Origin: Pseudomonas lalkuanensis
GTDB taxonomy: Bacteria > Pseudomonadota > Gammaproteobacteria > Pseudomonadales > Pseudomonadaceae
NCBI RefSeq assembly: GCF_008807375.1
Contig: NZ_CP043311.1
Span: 214,501-278,500 of the forward strand
Length of the DNA: 64,000 nucleotides
Reading direction: 5' to 3'
This document shows, piece by piece, positions 20,629 to 29,000 of the stretch. A model generated the notes under the pieces. It saw only the letters and a list, made by a program, of their open reading frames with translations. It had not been told where the DNA came from and did not search any database. The translations under genes were made by a program, and so were the position numbers. Numbering within the stretch: the stretch's first letter is position 1; every line of letters starts with the position of its first letter.

Positions 20629-21771
20629 ATGGCAATAGCCTCCGGTGCCTACAAGAAAGCCCTCGAGGGCAGCCAGCAACCCAAAGAGGTGCTGGTAAAG
20701 ATCGACCGGGTGACCAAGAAGTTCGACGAGACGGTGGCGGTGGACGACGTGTCGCTGACCATCAACAAGGGTGAGATCTTCGCCCTGCTCGGCGGCTCCG
20801 GTTCGGGTAAATCAACTCTGCTGCGCATGCTCGCCGGCTTCGAACGGCCGACCGAAGGGCGCATCATGCTCGACGGTGTGGACATTACCGACATGCCGCC
20901 CTACGAGCGCCCGATCAACATGATGTTCCAGTCCTATGCGCTCTTCCCGCATATGACTGTTGCGCAGAACATCGCCTTCGGACTTAAACAGGACAAGCTT
21001 CCGGCTGCCGAGATCGATGAGCGCGTCAACGAGATGCTCAAGCTCGTGCAGATGACCCAGTACGCCAAGCGCAAGCCGCACCAGCTGTCCGGCGGCCAGC
21101 GCCAGCGCGTGGCCCTGGCCCGCTCGCTGGCCAAGCGTCCGAAGCTGCTGCTGCTCGACGAACCCATGGGCGCCCTGGACAAGAAGCTGCGCTCGCAGAT
21201 GCAACTGGAACTGGTGGAAATCATCGAGCGCGTGGGCGTGACCTGCGTGATGGTGACCCACGACCAGGAAGAGGCCATGACCATGGCCCAGCGCATCGCC
21301 ATCATGCACCTGGGTTGCATCGAGCAGATCGGCAGCCCGGTGGATATCTACGAGACCCCCATCAGCCGCCTGGTGTGCGAGTTCATCGGCAACGTCAACC
21401 TCTTCGACGGCGAAGTGGTGGAAGACTACGAGGCCCATGCGCTGATCGCCTGCCCGCAACTGGAGCGCCCGATCTACGTCGGTCACGGCGTGACCACCTC
21501 CGTGCAGGACAAGCGCATCACCTACGCCCTGCGCCCGGAGAAGCTGCTGGTGACCACCGAGCAGCCCACCTGCGAGTACAACTGGTCGCGCGGCCGGATC
21601 CACGACATCGCCTACCTGGGCGGTCACTCGGTGTTTTACGTCAAGCTGCCGAACGGTTCCATCGTCCAGTCCTTCGTCGCCAACGCCGAGCGTCGTGGCG
21701 CGCGTCCGACCTGGGATGACGAAGTGTTCGTCTGGTGGGAAGACGACAGCGGCGTGGTACTGCGGTCATGA
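20629..21771 (+). CDS. spuF: Polyamine ABC transporter ATP-binding protein SpuF
   Basis: This is the ATPase of the polyamine importer (380 aa, PotA/PotG type). Walker A GGSGSGKST (55-63), the signature LSGGQRQRVALARSLAK, Walker B LLLLDEPMGALDKKLR, and the H-loop VMVTHDQEEAMTM are present; the C-terminal 120 residues form the TOBE regulatory domain (YALRPEKLLVT). GGGAG lies 7 bases before ATG 20629. Its TGA overlaps the spuG ATG (ATGA). Confidence 0.95.
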   Translation: MAIASGAYKKALEGSQQPKEVLVKIDRVTKKFDETVAVDDVSLTINKGEIFALLGGSGSGKSTLLRMLAGFERPTEGRIMLDGVDITDMPPYERPINMMFQSYALFPHMTVAQNIAFGLKQDKLPAAEIDERVNEMLKLVQMTQYAKRKPHQLSGGQRQRVALARSLAKRPKLLLLDEPMGALDKKLRSQMQLELVEIIERVGVTCVMVTHDQEEAMTMAQRIAIMHLGCIEQIGSPVDIYETPISRLVCEFIGNVNLFDGEVVEDYEAHALIACPQLERPIYVGHGVTTSVQDKRITYALRPEKLLVTTEQPTCEYNWSRGRIHDIAYLGGHSVFYVKLPNGSIVQSFVANAERRGARPTWDDEVFVWWEDDSGVVLRS

Positions 21772-22676
21772 GAATTCCCAAACTGAGTAACCTGCTGCCG
21801 ACCGGCCGGCATCTCGTCATCGGGATACCGTTCTTCTGGTTGTTCCTGTTCTTCATGCTGCCCTTCGCCATCGTGCTGAAGATCAGCTTCGCCGAAGCCG
21901 ACGTGGCGATCCCGCCGTACACGGAGATCTACACCTGGGCGGACAACCAGCTGCAACTCATCCTCAACCTGGGCAACTACCTGATACTCAGCGAGGACGA
22001 GCTGTACCTGGCGGCCTATCTGGGGTCGCTGAAGATCGCCTTCTTCAGCACCCTGATGTGCCTGCTGATCGGCTACCCGATGGCCTACGCCATCGCCCGT
22101 GCCAGCAAGGAAGCGCAGACCGTGCTGCTGCTGCTGATCATGATGCCGACCTGGACGGCGATCCTGATCCGCGTCTACGCCTGGATGGGCATTCTCAGCA
22201 ACAACGGCCTGCTCAACAGCGTGCTGATGGGCATGGGGCTGATCGACGAGCCGCTGCAGATCCTCAACACCAACCTGGCGGTGTACATCGGCGTCGTCTA
22301 TTCGTACCTGCCGTTCATGATCCTGCCGCTCTACGCCAACCTGGTGAAGCATGATCCGAGCCTGCTGGAGGCCGCGTCGGACCTTGGTTCGAGCACCTTC
22401 AACAGCTTCTGGAAGATCACCGTGCCGCTGTCGAAGAACGGCATCATCGCCGGCTCCATGCTGGTGTTCATCCCGGTGGTGGGCGAGTTCGTGATCCCGG
22501 AACTGCTCGGCGGTCCGGAGACCCTGATGATCGGCAAGGTGCTGTGGCAGGAGTTCTTCAACAACCGCGACTGGCCGGTGGCATCCGCCCTGGCGGTGGT
22601 GATGCTGGCGATCCTGATCGTGCCCATCATTCTCTTCAACCGTAACCAGGCCAAAGAACTGGAGGGCAAGGTATGA
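21768..22676 (+). CDS. spuG: Polyamine ABC transporter permease SpuG
   Basis: This is the first inner-membrane permease (302 aa, PotH/PotB-like) with about six transmembrane spans: hydrophobic stretches near residues 15-40, 85-110, 120-150, 170-195, 225-250 and 275-297. The coupling loop LEAASDLGSSTFNSFWKITVPLSKNGIIAG is the EAA motif contacting SpuF. It starts within the spuF stop codon and ends within the spuH start codon, so the three genes are translationally coupled. Confidence 0.94.
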   Translation: MRIPKLSNLLPTGRHLVIGIPFFWLFLFFMLPFAIVLKISFAEADVAIPPYTEIYTWADNQLQLILNLGNYLILSEDELYLAAYLGSLKIAFFSTLMCLLIGYPMAYAIARASKEAQTVLLLLIMMPTWTAILIRVYAWMGILSNNGLLNSVLMGMGLIDEPLQILNTNLAVYIGVVYSYLPFMILPLYANLVKHDPSLLEAASDLGSSTFNSFWKITVPLSKNGIIAGSMLVFIPVVGEFVIPELLGGPETLMIGKVLWQEFFNNRDWPVASALAVVMLAILIVPIILFNRNQAKELEGKV

Positions 22677-23557
22677 AGCGCTTCAGTTTTTCCACCCTGA
22701 TGCTGTGGGCAGGTCTGCTGTTCATCTACCTGCCGATGATCATCCTGGTCATTTACTCCTTCAACGCCTCCAAGCTGGTGACCGTCTGGGGCGGCTGGTC
22801 GGTGAAGTGGTACGTGGGCCTCCTGGACAACACCCAGCTGATGAACTCGGTGGGCCGTTCCCTGGAGATCGCCCTCTACACCGCGATCGCTGCCGTTGCC
22901 CTGGGCACCCTGGCCGCCTTCGTGCTGACCCGCATCCCGCGTTTCCGTGGCCGCACCATGTTCGGTGGCATGGTCACCGCGCCGCTGGTAATGCCGGAGG
23001 TGATCACCGGTCTGTCGCTGCTGTTGCTCTTCGTGGCCATGGCGCAACTGATCGGCTGGCCGCAGGAGCGTGGCATCGTCACCATCTGGATCGCCCACAC
23101 CACCTTCTGCTCGGCCTATGTGGCCATCGTGGTGTCGGCGCGCCTGCGTGAACTGGACCTGTCCATCGAAGAAGCGGCCATGGATCTGGGCGCGCGTCCG
23201 TGGAAGGTGTTCATCCTGATCACCATCCCGATGATCGCACCGTCCCTGGCGGCGGGCGGCATGATGTCCTTCGCCCTGTCCCTGGACGACCTGGTGCTGG
23301 CGAGCTTCGTGTCCGGTCCCGGATCCACCACCCTGCCGATGGAGGTCTTCTCCGCCGTGCGCCTGGGCGTGAAGCCGGAGATCAACGCCGTGGCCAGCCT
23401 GATCCTGCTGACCGTCTCGCTGTTCACCTTCTTCGCCTGGTTCTTCTCTCGCCAGGCCGAGGAGCGCCGCAAGCGGGCGATCCAGCAGGCGATGGAGACC
23501 ATGGCCGAGGAAGCCGCTTCCTCCAACTGGAAGCCGGCCTCAACCCAGGCTGCCTGA
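22673..23557 (+). CDS. spuH: Polyamine ABC transporter permease SpuH
   Basis: This is the second permease (294 aa, PotI/PotC-like). The first span begins LMLWAGLLFIYLPMIILVIYSFN; the EAA coupling motif is EEAAMDLGARPWKVFILITIPMIAPSL. The C-terminal 35 residues are charged and cytoplasmic. It ends the spu operon; a UUCG-loop terminator follows 15 bases after the stop. Confidence 0.94.
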   Translation: MKRFSFSTLMLWAGLLFIYLPMIILVIYSFNASKLVTVWGGWSVKWYVGLLDNTQLMNSVGRSLEIALYTAIAAVALGTLAAFVLTRIPRFRGRTMFGGMVTAPLVMPEVITGLSLLLLFVAMAQLIGWPQERGIVTIWIAHTTFCSAYVAIVVSARLRELDLSIEEAAMDLGARPWKVFILITIPMIAPSLAAGGMMSFALSLDDLVLASFVSGPGSTTLPMEVFSAVRLGVKPEINAVASLILLTVSLFTFFAWFFSRQAEERRKRAIQQAMETMAEEAASSNWKPASTQAA

Positions 23558-23572
23558 TCCAGCGCTGCAAAA

Positions 23573-23602
23573 GACAAAGGCCACCTTCGGGTGGCCTTTG
23601 TC
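23573..23602 (+). terminator. spu operon terminator
   Basis: GACAAAGGCCACC (23573-23585), TTCG tetraloop, GGTGGCCTTTGTC (23590-23602): a 13-bp perfect stem whose 3' arm ends in T-rich sequence. Confidence 0.85.
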
Positions 23603-23631
23603 GTTATCGGGGTAATCCGGGAGTAGGTCGT

Positions 23632-23675
23632 CTTGTGGGAGCGATTTCAATCGCGAATGAATTCCCTCCCACAAG
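23632..23675. repeat. REP-like repeat (copy 3)
   Basis: CTTGTGGGAG (23632-23641) and CTCCCACAAG (23666-23675) flank a CGATTTCAATCGCGAATGAATT core. It lies in the convergent gap between spuH and the NRDE gene. Confidence 0.75.
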
Positions 23676-23683
23676 GGTGATGG

Positions 23684-24436
23684 TCAGTCCGTCAGCTCCA
23701 TGCGCACATCCCCAAGCCTGGCGCCATAGGGTCCGTAGCTGCGCTCTACCAGTTCGCGGCTGCCATCAGCGCGGACGACCAGCGCCGAGCTGGCGCGGGT
23801 GCCGTAGGTGCGGGTGGCGATGAAAACGCTGGAGAGCATGCGTTCGGTGTTCAGCCCCACGCCGGTGTCCGGGAGAATGTGGTCCGGCGCCACCTCCGGG
23901 TCATGCAGCAGGTTGAGCAGGGCGTCGGTGGACGCGGGTTCCAGGCATTCGGCGATGGCCGCCTTGCCGCGCTCGACCTTGGGCCAAGGCGTATCCAGGT
24001 CGGCGTTGGACACCCCATAGATGCCCGGGCGCAGGTTGATCGGTCCGCCAGTGCGGGGGTTGAGGAACCACAGTTCGCGGTCGTCGCCCACCAGCAGGTT
24101 GAAGCCCGAATAATCGCCGGCCCGGCGCAGCGCATCCTCGAGGAACTCGCCCGGCCCCATGGTTCCACGCAGGAACTGCACGCAGAGCTCGCCACGGGTG
24201 CGGCCGACCGGGGGCGTTCGAGGGTCGCGGATATTGGTGAGTGCGGCGAATCGGCCCTTGGGCCCGGCGCCTAGCCAGGTACCTCCGGCTTCCAGATCGC
24301 GGCCGGCGATCACACCGGGTGCGTCTTCCCATTTCGCCATCGGGAGGGTGGGGCGTGCGTAGAATTCATCGCGGTTAGCAGCGAGCACCAGCGGGACTTC
24401 GTGTCCGGGGCGCCATGCGAATACGATCAGGCACAT
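23684..24436 (-). CDS. NRDE (TANGO2/DUF833) family protein
   Basis: This is a 250-aa protein of the TANGO2/NRDE family. The eponymous motif Asn21-Arg22-Asp23-Glu24 is in LVLAANRDEFYARPT, and the N-terminal Cys2 is in the place expected for an Ntn-hydrolase-like nucleophile. GTWLGAGPKGRFAALTNIRDP and the C-terminal RTYGTRASSALVV also fit. The biochemical role in bacteria is not established; human TANGO2 is linked to lipid/haem handling. It is a single gene, convergent with spuH and divergent from the TauE-type permease. Confidence 0.85.
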   Translation of the reverse strand: MCLIVFAWRPGHEVPLVLAANRDEFYARPTLPMAKWEDAPGVIAGRDLEAGGTWLGAGPKGRFAALTNIRDPRTPPVGRTRGELCVQFLRGTMGPGEFLEDALRRAGDYSGFNLLVGDDRELWFLNPRTGGPINLRPGIYGVSNADLDTPWPKVERGKAAIAECLEPASTDALLNLLHDPEVAPDHILPDTGVGLNTERMLSSVFIATRTYGTRASSALVVRADGSRELVERSYGPYGARLGDVRMELTD

Positions 24437-24605
24437 GGAGTCGTCTCCTTGTTATGAGCCGGAGTGTAGCAGCCGGTAGGAAAACTACATCTGCGGCAAA
24501 GGTTTTCTTCCGGGTTATCGGCTGCGTCCGTCAGGACTCCACATCCCTTGGGTGGAGCGTGAATCGGCCTTCCGTTAACATGCCGCTTTGTTTTCGGGGG
24601 TGTCC

Positions 24606-25388
24606 ATGGAATTCGTGCTCTACCTGGTGCTCGGCGCCTGCGCCGGAGTGCTGGCCGGGCTGTTTGGCGTCGGTGGCGGCATGATCATCGTGCCGGTGCT
24701 GGTGTTCAGCTTCACCGCCCAGGGGTTCGATCCGGGCATTCTCACTCACCTGGCGGTGGGAACGTCCCTGGCCACCATCATTTTCACCTCGATCAATTCC
24801 GTGCGCGAGCATCATCGCAAGGGCGCGGTTCGCTGGCCGGTCTTCGCCTGGATGGCCGTCGGTGTCCTTATCGGCTCTGGCCTCGGCTCCGTGACCGCGG
24901 CGGCCATCCAGGGCCCGATGCTGCAGAAGATCATCGGCGTATTCGCCATACTGGTAGCGATACAGATGGGCCTGGACCTGAAACCCAGGGCCAGCCGCGA
25001 GGTTCCGGGCAAGCCCGGGCTGACCCTGGCGGGCGGGGTGATCGGCTGGGCCTCGGCCATCTTCGGCATCGGCGGCGGTTCGCTGACCGTGCCATTCCTG
25101 ACCTGGCGCAGTGTTCCCATCCAGCAGGCCGTCGCCACGTCGGCCGCCTGCGGTCTGCCGATCGCTGCAGCGAGTGCGCTGTCCTTCATGGCGCTGGGCT
25201 GGAACAACCCCGGCCTGCCCCCCTACAGCATCGGGTTCATCTACCTTCCGGCGCTGGTCGGCATTGCCGCCACCAGCATGTTGTTCGCCCGTTTCGGCGC
25301 GCGCCTGGCCCATCGGTTGTCGCCGCGCCTGCTGAAGCGCCTGTTCGCCCTGCTGCTGTTGTCAGTAGGCCTGAACTTCCTGATCTAA
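24606..25388 (+). CDS. TauE/SafE-family sulfite/organic-anion permease
   Basis: This is a 260-aa inner-membrane protein of the TauE/SafE/TSUP family with about eight hydrophobic segments and two glycine-rich repeats: GLFGVGGGMIIVPVLV near residue 20 and IFGIGGGSLTVPFLTW near 155. These half-repeats mark the duplicated fold. The family exports or imports sulfite, sulfoacetate and other small anions; substrate here is unknown. GGGGG lies 5-9 bases before ATG 24606. lgt begins 9 bases later, so they are probably co-transcribed. Confidence 0.88.
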   Translation: MEFVLYLVLGACAGVLAGLFGVGGGMIIVPVLVFSFTAQGFDPGILTHLAVGTSLATIIFTSINSVREHHRKGAVRWPVFAWMAVGVLIGSGLGSVTAAAIQGPMLQKIIGVFAILVAIQMGLDLKPRASREVPGKPGLTLAGGVIGWASAIFGIGGGSLTVPFLTWRSVPIQQAVATSAACGLPIAAASALSFMALGWNNPGLPPYSIGFIYLPALVGIAATSMLFARFGARLAHRLSPRLLKRLFALLLLSVGLNFLI

Positions 25389-25397
25389 GGAGCTGTA

Positions 25398-26201
25398 ATG
25401 CTGGCTTATCCCCAGATCGACCCGGTTGCCCTGGCTATCGGTCCTCTCAAGATCCACTGGTACGGCCTGATGTACCTCATCGGCATCGGCGGCGCCTGGT
25501 GGCTGGCCTCGCGCCGGCTGAACGCCTTCGACCCGGCCTGGACCAAGGAAAAACTCTCCGACCTGGTGTTCTGGGTCGCCCTTGGCGTAATCGCCGGTGG
25601 CCGCCTCGGTTACGTGCTTTTCTACGATCTGTCGGCGTATATCGCCAATCCGCTGCTGATCTTCGAAGTCTGGAAGGGTGGCATGTCCTTCCACGGTGGC
25701 CTGATCGGCGTGATGCTGGCCACCCTCTGGTTCGGCAAGCGCAACAACAAGAGCTTCTTCCAGCTGATGGACTTCATCGCCCCCCTGGTGCCGATTGGCC
25801 TGGGCGCCGGCCGCATTGGCAACTTCATCAACGCCGAGCTCTGGGGCAAGGCCACCGACCTGCCCTGGGCAATGATCTTCCCCACCGATCCGGCCCAGTT
25901 GCCGCGCCACCCGTCGCAGCTGTACCAGTTCGCCCTGGAGGGTGTGGCACTGTTCGCCATCCTCTGGTTCTACTCGCGTAAACCGCGCCCGACCATGGCG
26001 GTTTCCGGCATGTTCGCGCTGTTTTACGGCATTTTCCGCTTCACGGTGGAGTTCGTCCGCGTCCCTGACGCCCAACTCGGTTACCTGGCCTTCGGCTGGC
26101 TGACCATGGGCCAGATCCTCTGCCTGCCGATGATCATCGGCGGTATCTTCCTGATTGTCTGGGCCCACCGCCGCCAGTCCGCCCAAGGAGTCGCCCGATG
26201 A
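25398..26201 (+). CDS. lgt: Prolipoprotein diacylglyceryl transferase Lgt
   Basis: This transfers diacylglycerol from phosphatidylglycerol to the lipobox cysteine of prolipoproteins in the inner membrane. It has 267 aa, seven transmembrane segments and the Lgt signature [13 protein letters not shown] around residues 138-150, plus [12 protein letters not shown] carrying the essential His. AAGGAG lies 7 bases before ATG. Its stop overlaps thyA (ATGA). The lgt-thyA pairing is widespread in gammaproteobacteria. Confidence 0.96.
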   Translation: MLAYPQIDPVALAIGPLKIHWYGLMYLIGIGGAWWLASRRLNAFDPAWTKEKLSDLVFWVALGVIAGGRLGYVLFYDLSAYIANPLLIFEVWKGGMSFHGGLIGVMLATLWFGKRNNKSFFQLMDFIAPLVPIGLGAGRIGNFINAELWGKATDLPWAMIFPTDPAQLPRHPSQLYQFALEGVALFAILWFYSRKPRPTMAVSGMFALFYGIFRFTVEFVRVPDAQLGYLAFGWLTMGQILCLPMIIGGIFLIVWAHRRQSAQGVAR

Positions 26202-26992
26202 AACAGTATCTCGACCTGATGCGCCGCGTGCGTGAGACCGGCGCCTTCAAGAGCGACCGTACCGGCACCGGCACCTACAGTGTTTTCGGCCACCAGATGC
26301 GCTTCGACCTGGCCGAGGGCTTCCCCCTGGTCACCACCAAGAAATGCCACCTGAAATCCATCGTCCATGAGCTGCTGTGGTTCCTCCAGGGCGACACCAA
26401 CATCAAGTACCTGAAGGACAACGGCGTCTCCATCTGGGACGAATGGGCCGACGAAGAGGGCAACCTCGGGCCGGTCTATGGCTACCAATGGCGCTCCTGG
26501 CCGGCACCCAATGGCGAGTCCATCGACCAGATCACCAAGGTCGTGGAAATGATCAAGAAGAACCCGGACTCGCGCCGACTGATCGTCTCCGCCTGGAACC
26601 CGGCCCTGGTGGACGAGATGGCCTTGCCGCCGTGCCACGCGCTGTTCCAGTTCTACGTGGCCGACGGCAAGCTGAGCTGCCAGCTGTACCAGCGCTCGGC
26701 CGACATCTTCCTCGGCGTGCCTTTCAACATCGCCAGCTACGCCCTGCTGACCCTGATGGTGGCCCAGGTCTGCGACCTGGAGCCCGGCGAGTTCATCTGG
26801 ACCGGCGGCGACTGCCACCTCTACGCCAACCACATCGAGCAGACCGACCTGCAGCTCACCCGCGAGCCGCTGCCGCTGCCGACCATGAAGCTCAACCCGC
26901 AAGTGAAGGACCTGTTCGCCTTCAAGTTCGAAGACTTCGAACTGGTGGGCTACCAGGCGCATCCGCACATCAAGGCCCCGGTCGCCGTCTGA
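26198..26992 (+). CDS. thyA: Thymidylate synthase ThyA
   Basis: This makes dTMP from dUMP with methylenetetrahydrofolate. It is 264 aa, identical in length to E. coli ThyA, with the catalytic Cys146 in [12 protein letters not shown], the phosphate-binding [17 protein letters not shown], and [12 protein letters not shown]. Its start overlaps the lgt stop (ATGA), so it is translationally coupled. folA, whose enzyme recycles the dihydrofolate product, lies 6.7 kb to the right. A GC-rich hairpin follows (27001-27023). Confidence 0.97.
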   Translation: MKQYLDLMRRVRETGAFKSDRTGTGTYSVFGHQMRFDLAEGFPLVTTKKCHLKSIVHELLWFLQGDTNIKYLKDNGVSIWDEWADEEGNLGPVYGYQWRSWPAPNGESIDQITKVVEMIKKNPDSRRLIVSAWNPALVDEMALPPCHALFQFYVADGKLSCQLYQRSADIFLGVPFNIASYALLTLMVAQVCDLEPGEFIWTGGDCHLYANHIEQTDLQLTREPLPLPTMKLNPQVKDLFAFKFEDFELVGYQAHPHIKAPVAV

Positions 26993-27000
26993 CCTGCCGC

Positions 27001-27023
27001 GCCGGGGCGCTTACAGCCCCGGC
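27001..27023. other. Hairpin after thyA
   Basis: GCCGGGGC (27001-27008), GCTTACA, GCCCCGGC (27016-27023). It has no T run; possible 3' end for thyA mRNA. Confidence 0.5.
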
Positions 27024-27044
27024 CATCCCCTGACAGGAGTCACC

Positions 27045-28043
27045 ATGAAAGTCCCGTTCGCGGCCCTGCTCACGGGCCTTGTCGGTCTCTGCCCGTCCTT
27101 CGCCGCCTGGGCCGAGCCCGCCCAGGGCAGCTTCGTCGCCAGCCAGCGCTGCGAGGCCTTCCAGTCCATTCGCAAGCAGAGCAATCCCGATGGACTCGAA
27201 GTCCAGCCGGGCCGGCGCTACGAAGTGGTGGAGGTGAACAAGCGCGACTACGACTGGCTGCGCGTCCGCATGCCCGACAGCGCGACGCCGCTGCGCTGGG
27301 TGTCCGCCGGATGCGGGATGGTCGAGGGACTGGCATTCAACACCGCACAGGCGGCGCAGCCCGCGGCTGCTGGCGACATCTGCAGCCGGTCAGACCAGCA
27401 TGACGGCTACGTCCTGGCCGCCACCTGGCAGCCGGGTTTCTGCGAACACGCCTCCTACAAGGGCGCCAAGCCCGAATGCGAGGGCCTGGAGTCGGGCGAA
27501 CTGCAGATTTCCCACCTGACCCTGCATGGCCTCTGGCCGAATCGCCAGTCGTGCGGCAAGGGCTATGGGCACTGCGATGGGCCGGGGCTGGAACTCAGTA
27601 CCGATACCCTGGCCTATGTCCGTCCCTGGATGCCGAACTTCCGTTACGGAACCAGCTTCGGCCGCTACCAGTGGGACAAGCACGGCGTCTGCCAGACGCA
27701 GATGGACGACGACGCCTACTTCCGCCGCGCGGTGGACCTGGTGCGGCAGCTGGACGAGTCGAAGGCCGGGCAGTACATCGTCGCCAATATCGGCGGTGCC
27801 ATATCCAGGCGGGGGTTCTACCAGAAGGTGGAAGAGGATTTCGGCAGCCGTGATGCGCAGAACAACTTTCTGCTGATCTGCAGCGGCAAGTACCTGCAGG
27901 AAATCCGCGTCTCGCTGCCTCGTGAACTGAAGCAGGCCGACAGCCTGGTGGGCGTGGTCGATGGCCGGTTCGCCGCCAGCCGTGCGCGTGACCGCAGCGA
28001 GTGCGTCGCCGACCGCATCCTGATCGAAGCCGGCGGCCGCTGA
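27045..28043 (+). CDS. Secreted RNase T2-like protein with N-terminal SH3-like region
   Basis: This is a 332-aa exported protein. A signal peptide ends near AAWA (residue 23). Residues about 45-92 resemble a bacterial SH3 fold (PGRRYEVVEVNKRDYDWLRVRM...RWVSAGCG). Residues 110-325 are RNase T2-like: conserved active site I is SHLTLHGLWPN with His161, and region II is YQWDKHGVC with His213 and Lys212. In the canonical region II the triplet is His-Glu-Trp; here the first His and the catalytic Glu are Tyr208 and Gln209, so activity may be altered. Twelve cysteines suggest disulfides. It would act in the periplasm. AGGAG precedes the ATG. Confidence 0.85.
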   Translation: MKVPFAALLTGLVGLCPSFAAWAEPAQGSFVASQRCEAFQSIRKQSNPDGLEVQPGRRYEVVEVNKRDYDWLRVRMPDSATPLRWVSAGCGMVEGLAFNTAQAAQPAAAGDICSRSDQHDGYVLAATWQPGFCEHASYKGAKPECEGLESGELQISHLTLHGLWPNRQSCGKGYGHCDGPGLELSTDTLAYVRPWMPNFRYGTSFGRYQWDKHGVCQTQMDDDAYFRRAVDLVRQLDESKAGQYIVANIGGAISRRGFYQKVEEDFGSRDAQNNFLLICSGKYLQEIRVSLPRELKQADSLVGVVDGRFAASRARDRSECVADRILIEAGGR

Positions 28044-28106
28044 TCCAGGCGCTCCGAGCTGCTTCGGGGACGCCCCGTCGGCAGCCCGGTTGGTGCAGGT
28101 CGCTGG

Positions 28107-28841
28107 TCAGTTCAGGGTAGCGGCCAGCTCGTCGAGGTCGTCGGCCGCGCGGCTGAGATAGAACTCGGCGCCGCCGTGGGTGCGGCCGCCGCCTTGCTGT
28201 AGCTGGGCGCGCACGAAGCGGTAGTTGTTCCGGGCCTTGCCCAGCACCTCGGCGTGTTCCGGGTGGCCAGCGAGCAACTGGTCGAAGCGCTGCTCGATAT
28301 CGGCATCCAGGCCCGCCGCCTGCGCTTCGGGCAGGGCGAAATCCAGCTTGTTGGGCAAGGGATAGGCGCGGAGCTGATAGTCCAGCAGCACGCTGGCCAG
28401 CGCCTGGCTCTGGGCATTGAACGGCGCTCCAGGATCGGTGGCCGGGTCCTGCTTCATGTTTGCGGAGAGCGTTTGGACGGCTTGCTCCAGGCTCCGCTCC
28501 TGCTCCAGCAACCGGCCTACCAGTTCCGGGAAGCGGGACGCCTGATCGCGCGGCAGGCCGTCGAGTGTATTGAACAACTTTTCCATGGCCTGCACCGGGC
28601 GCTGCAGTGACGCCGGGCTGCCGAGCTGGACGATGAGCCGGTTCAGGGTGTTGAGATGGTAGAAGGTCGCCTTCAGCGCGCGGGGGTCGGGCTCACGCTC
28701 CTCTGGATTGAAGTAGACCATGGCACTGGCGCAGAGCAGGCGGCTATGGCTGCCCAGCTCCCCCAGATGGCGGGCATCCTGCTCACTACCCCAGGCCAAC
28801 GGGCTCAGCAGGCAGAACAGCATCAACAACTTGCGCATCAT
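28107..28841 (-). CDS. Hypothetical periplasmic helical protein
   Basis: I do not recognise this 244-aa protein. It begins with a signal peptide (MMRKLLMLFCLLSPLAWG, cleavage near GSEQ), so it is exported. The mature part has no transmembrane segment and is rich in Leu, Ala, Gln and Glu, suggesting an all-helical protein; a single Cys (LLCASAMVYFNPEE) lies near the N-terminus. Two adjacent ATG codons at 28839 and 28836 follow a GGGAGAG ribosome site. It is convergent with the RNase T2 gene; the GTPase gene upstream on the same strand ends 160 bases away. Confidence 0.7.
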   Translation of the reverse strand: MMRKLLMLFCLLSPLAWGSEQDARHLGELGSHSRLLCASAMVYFNPEEREPDPRALKATFYHLNTLNRLIVQLGSPASLQRPVQAMEKLFNTLDGLPRDQASRFPELVGRLLEQERSLEQAVQTLSANMKQDPATDPGAPFNAQSQALASVLLDYQLRAYPLPNKLDFALPEAQAAGLDADIEQRFDQLLAGHPEHAEVLGKARNNYRFVRAQLQQGGGRTHGGAEFYLSRAADDLDELAATLN

Positions 28842-29000
28842 CCATCTCTCCCGGTTCTTGTTTTTGTGTCGGGCGCGCTGGGGGCGGGGAATCTGGCCCC
28901 TTGCCGGCGCCGTGCATTCAGACGGTCGGCCCTGTTGGAGCGGCGGGCCAATCCTACGGGAGCGGAAGGTTTTCGGTAAGTCCTTGCTGCCGGCCTGGTG

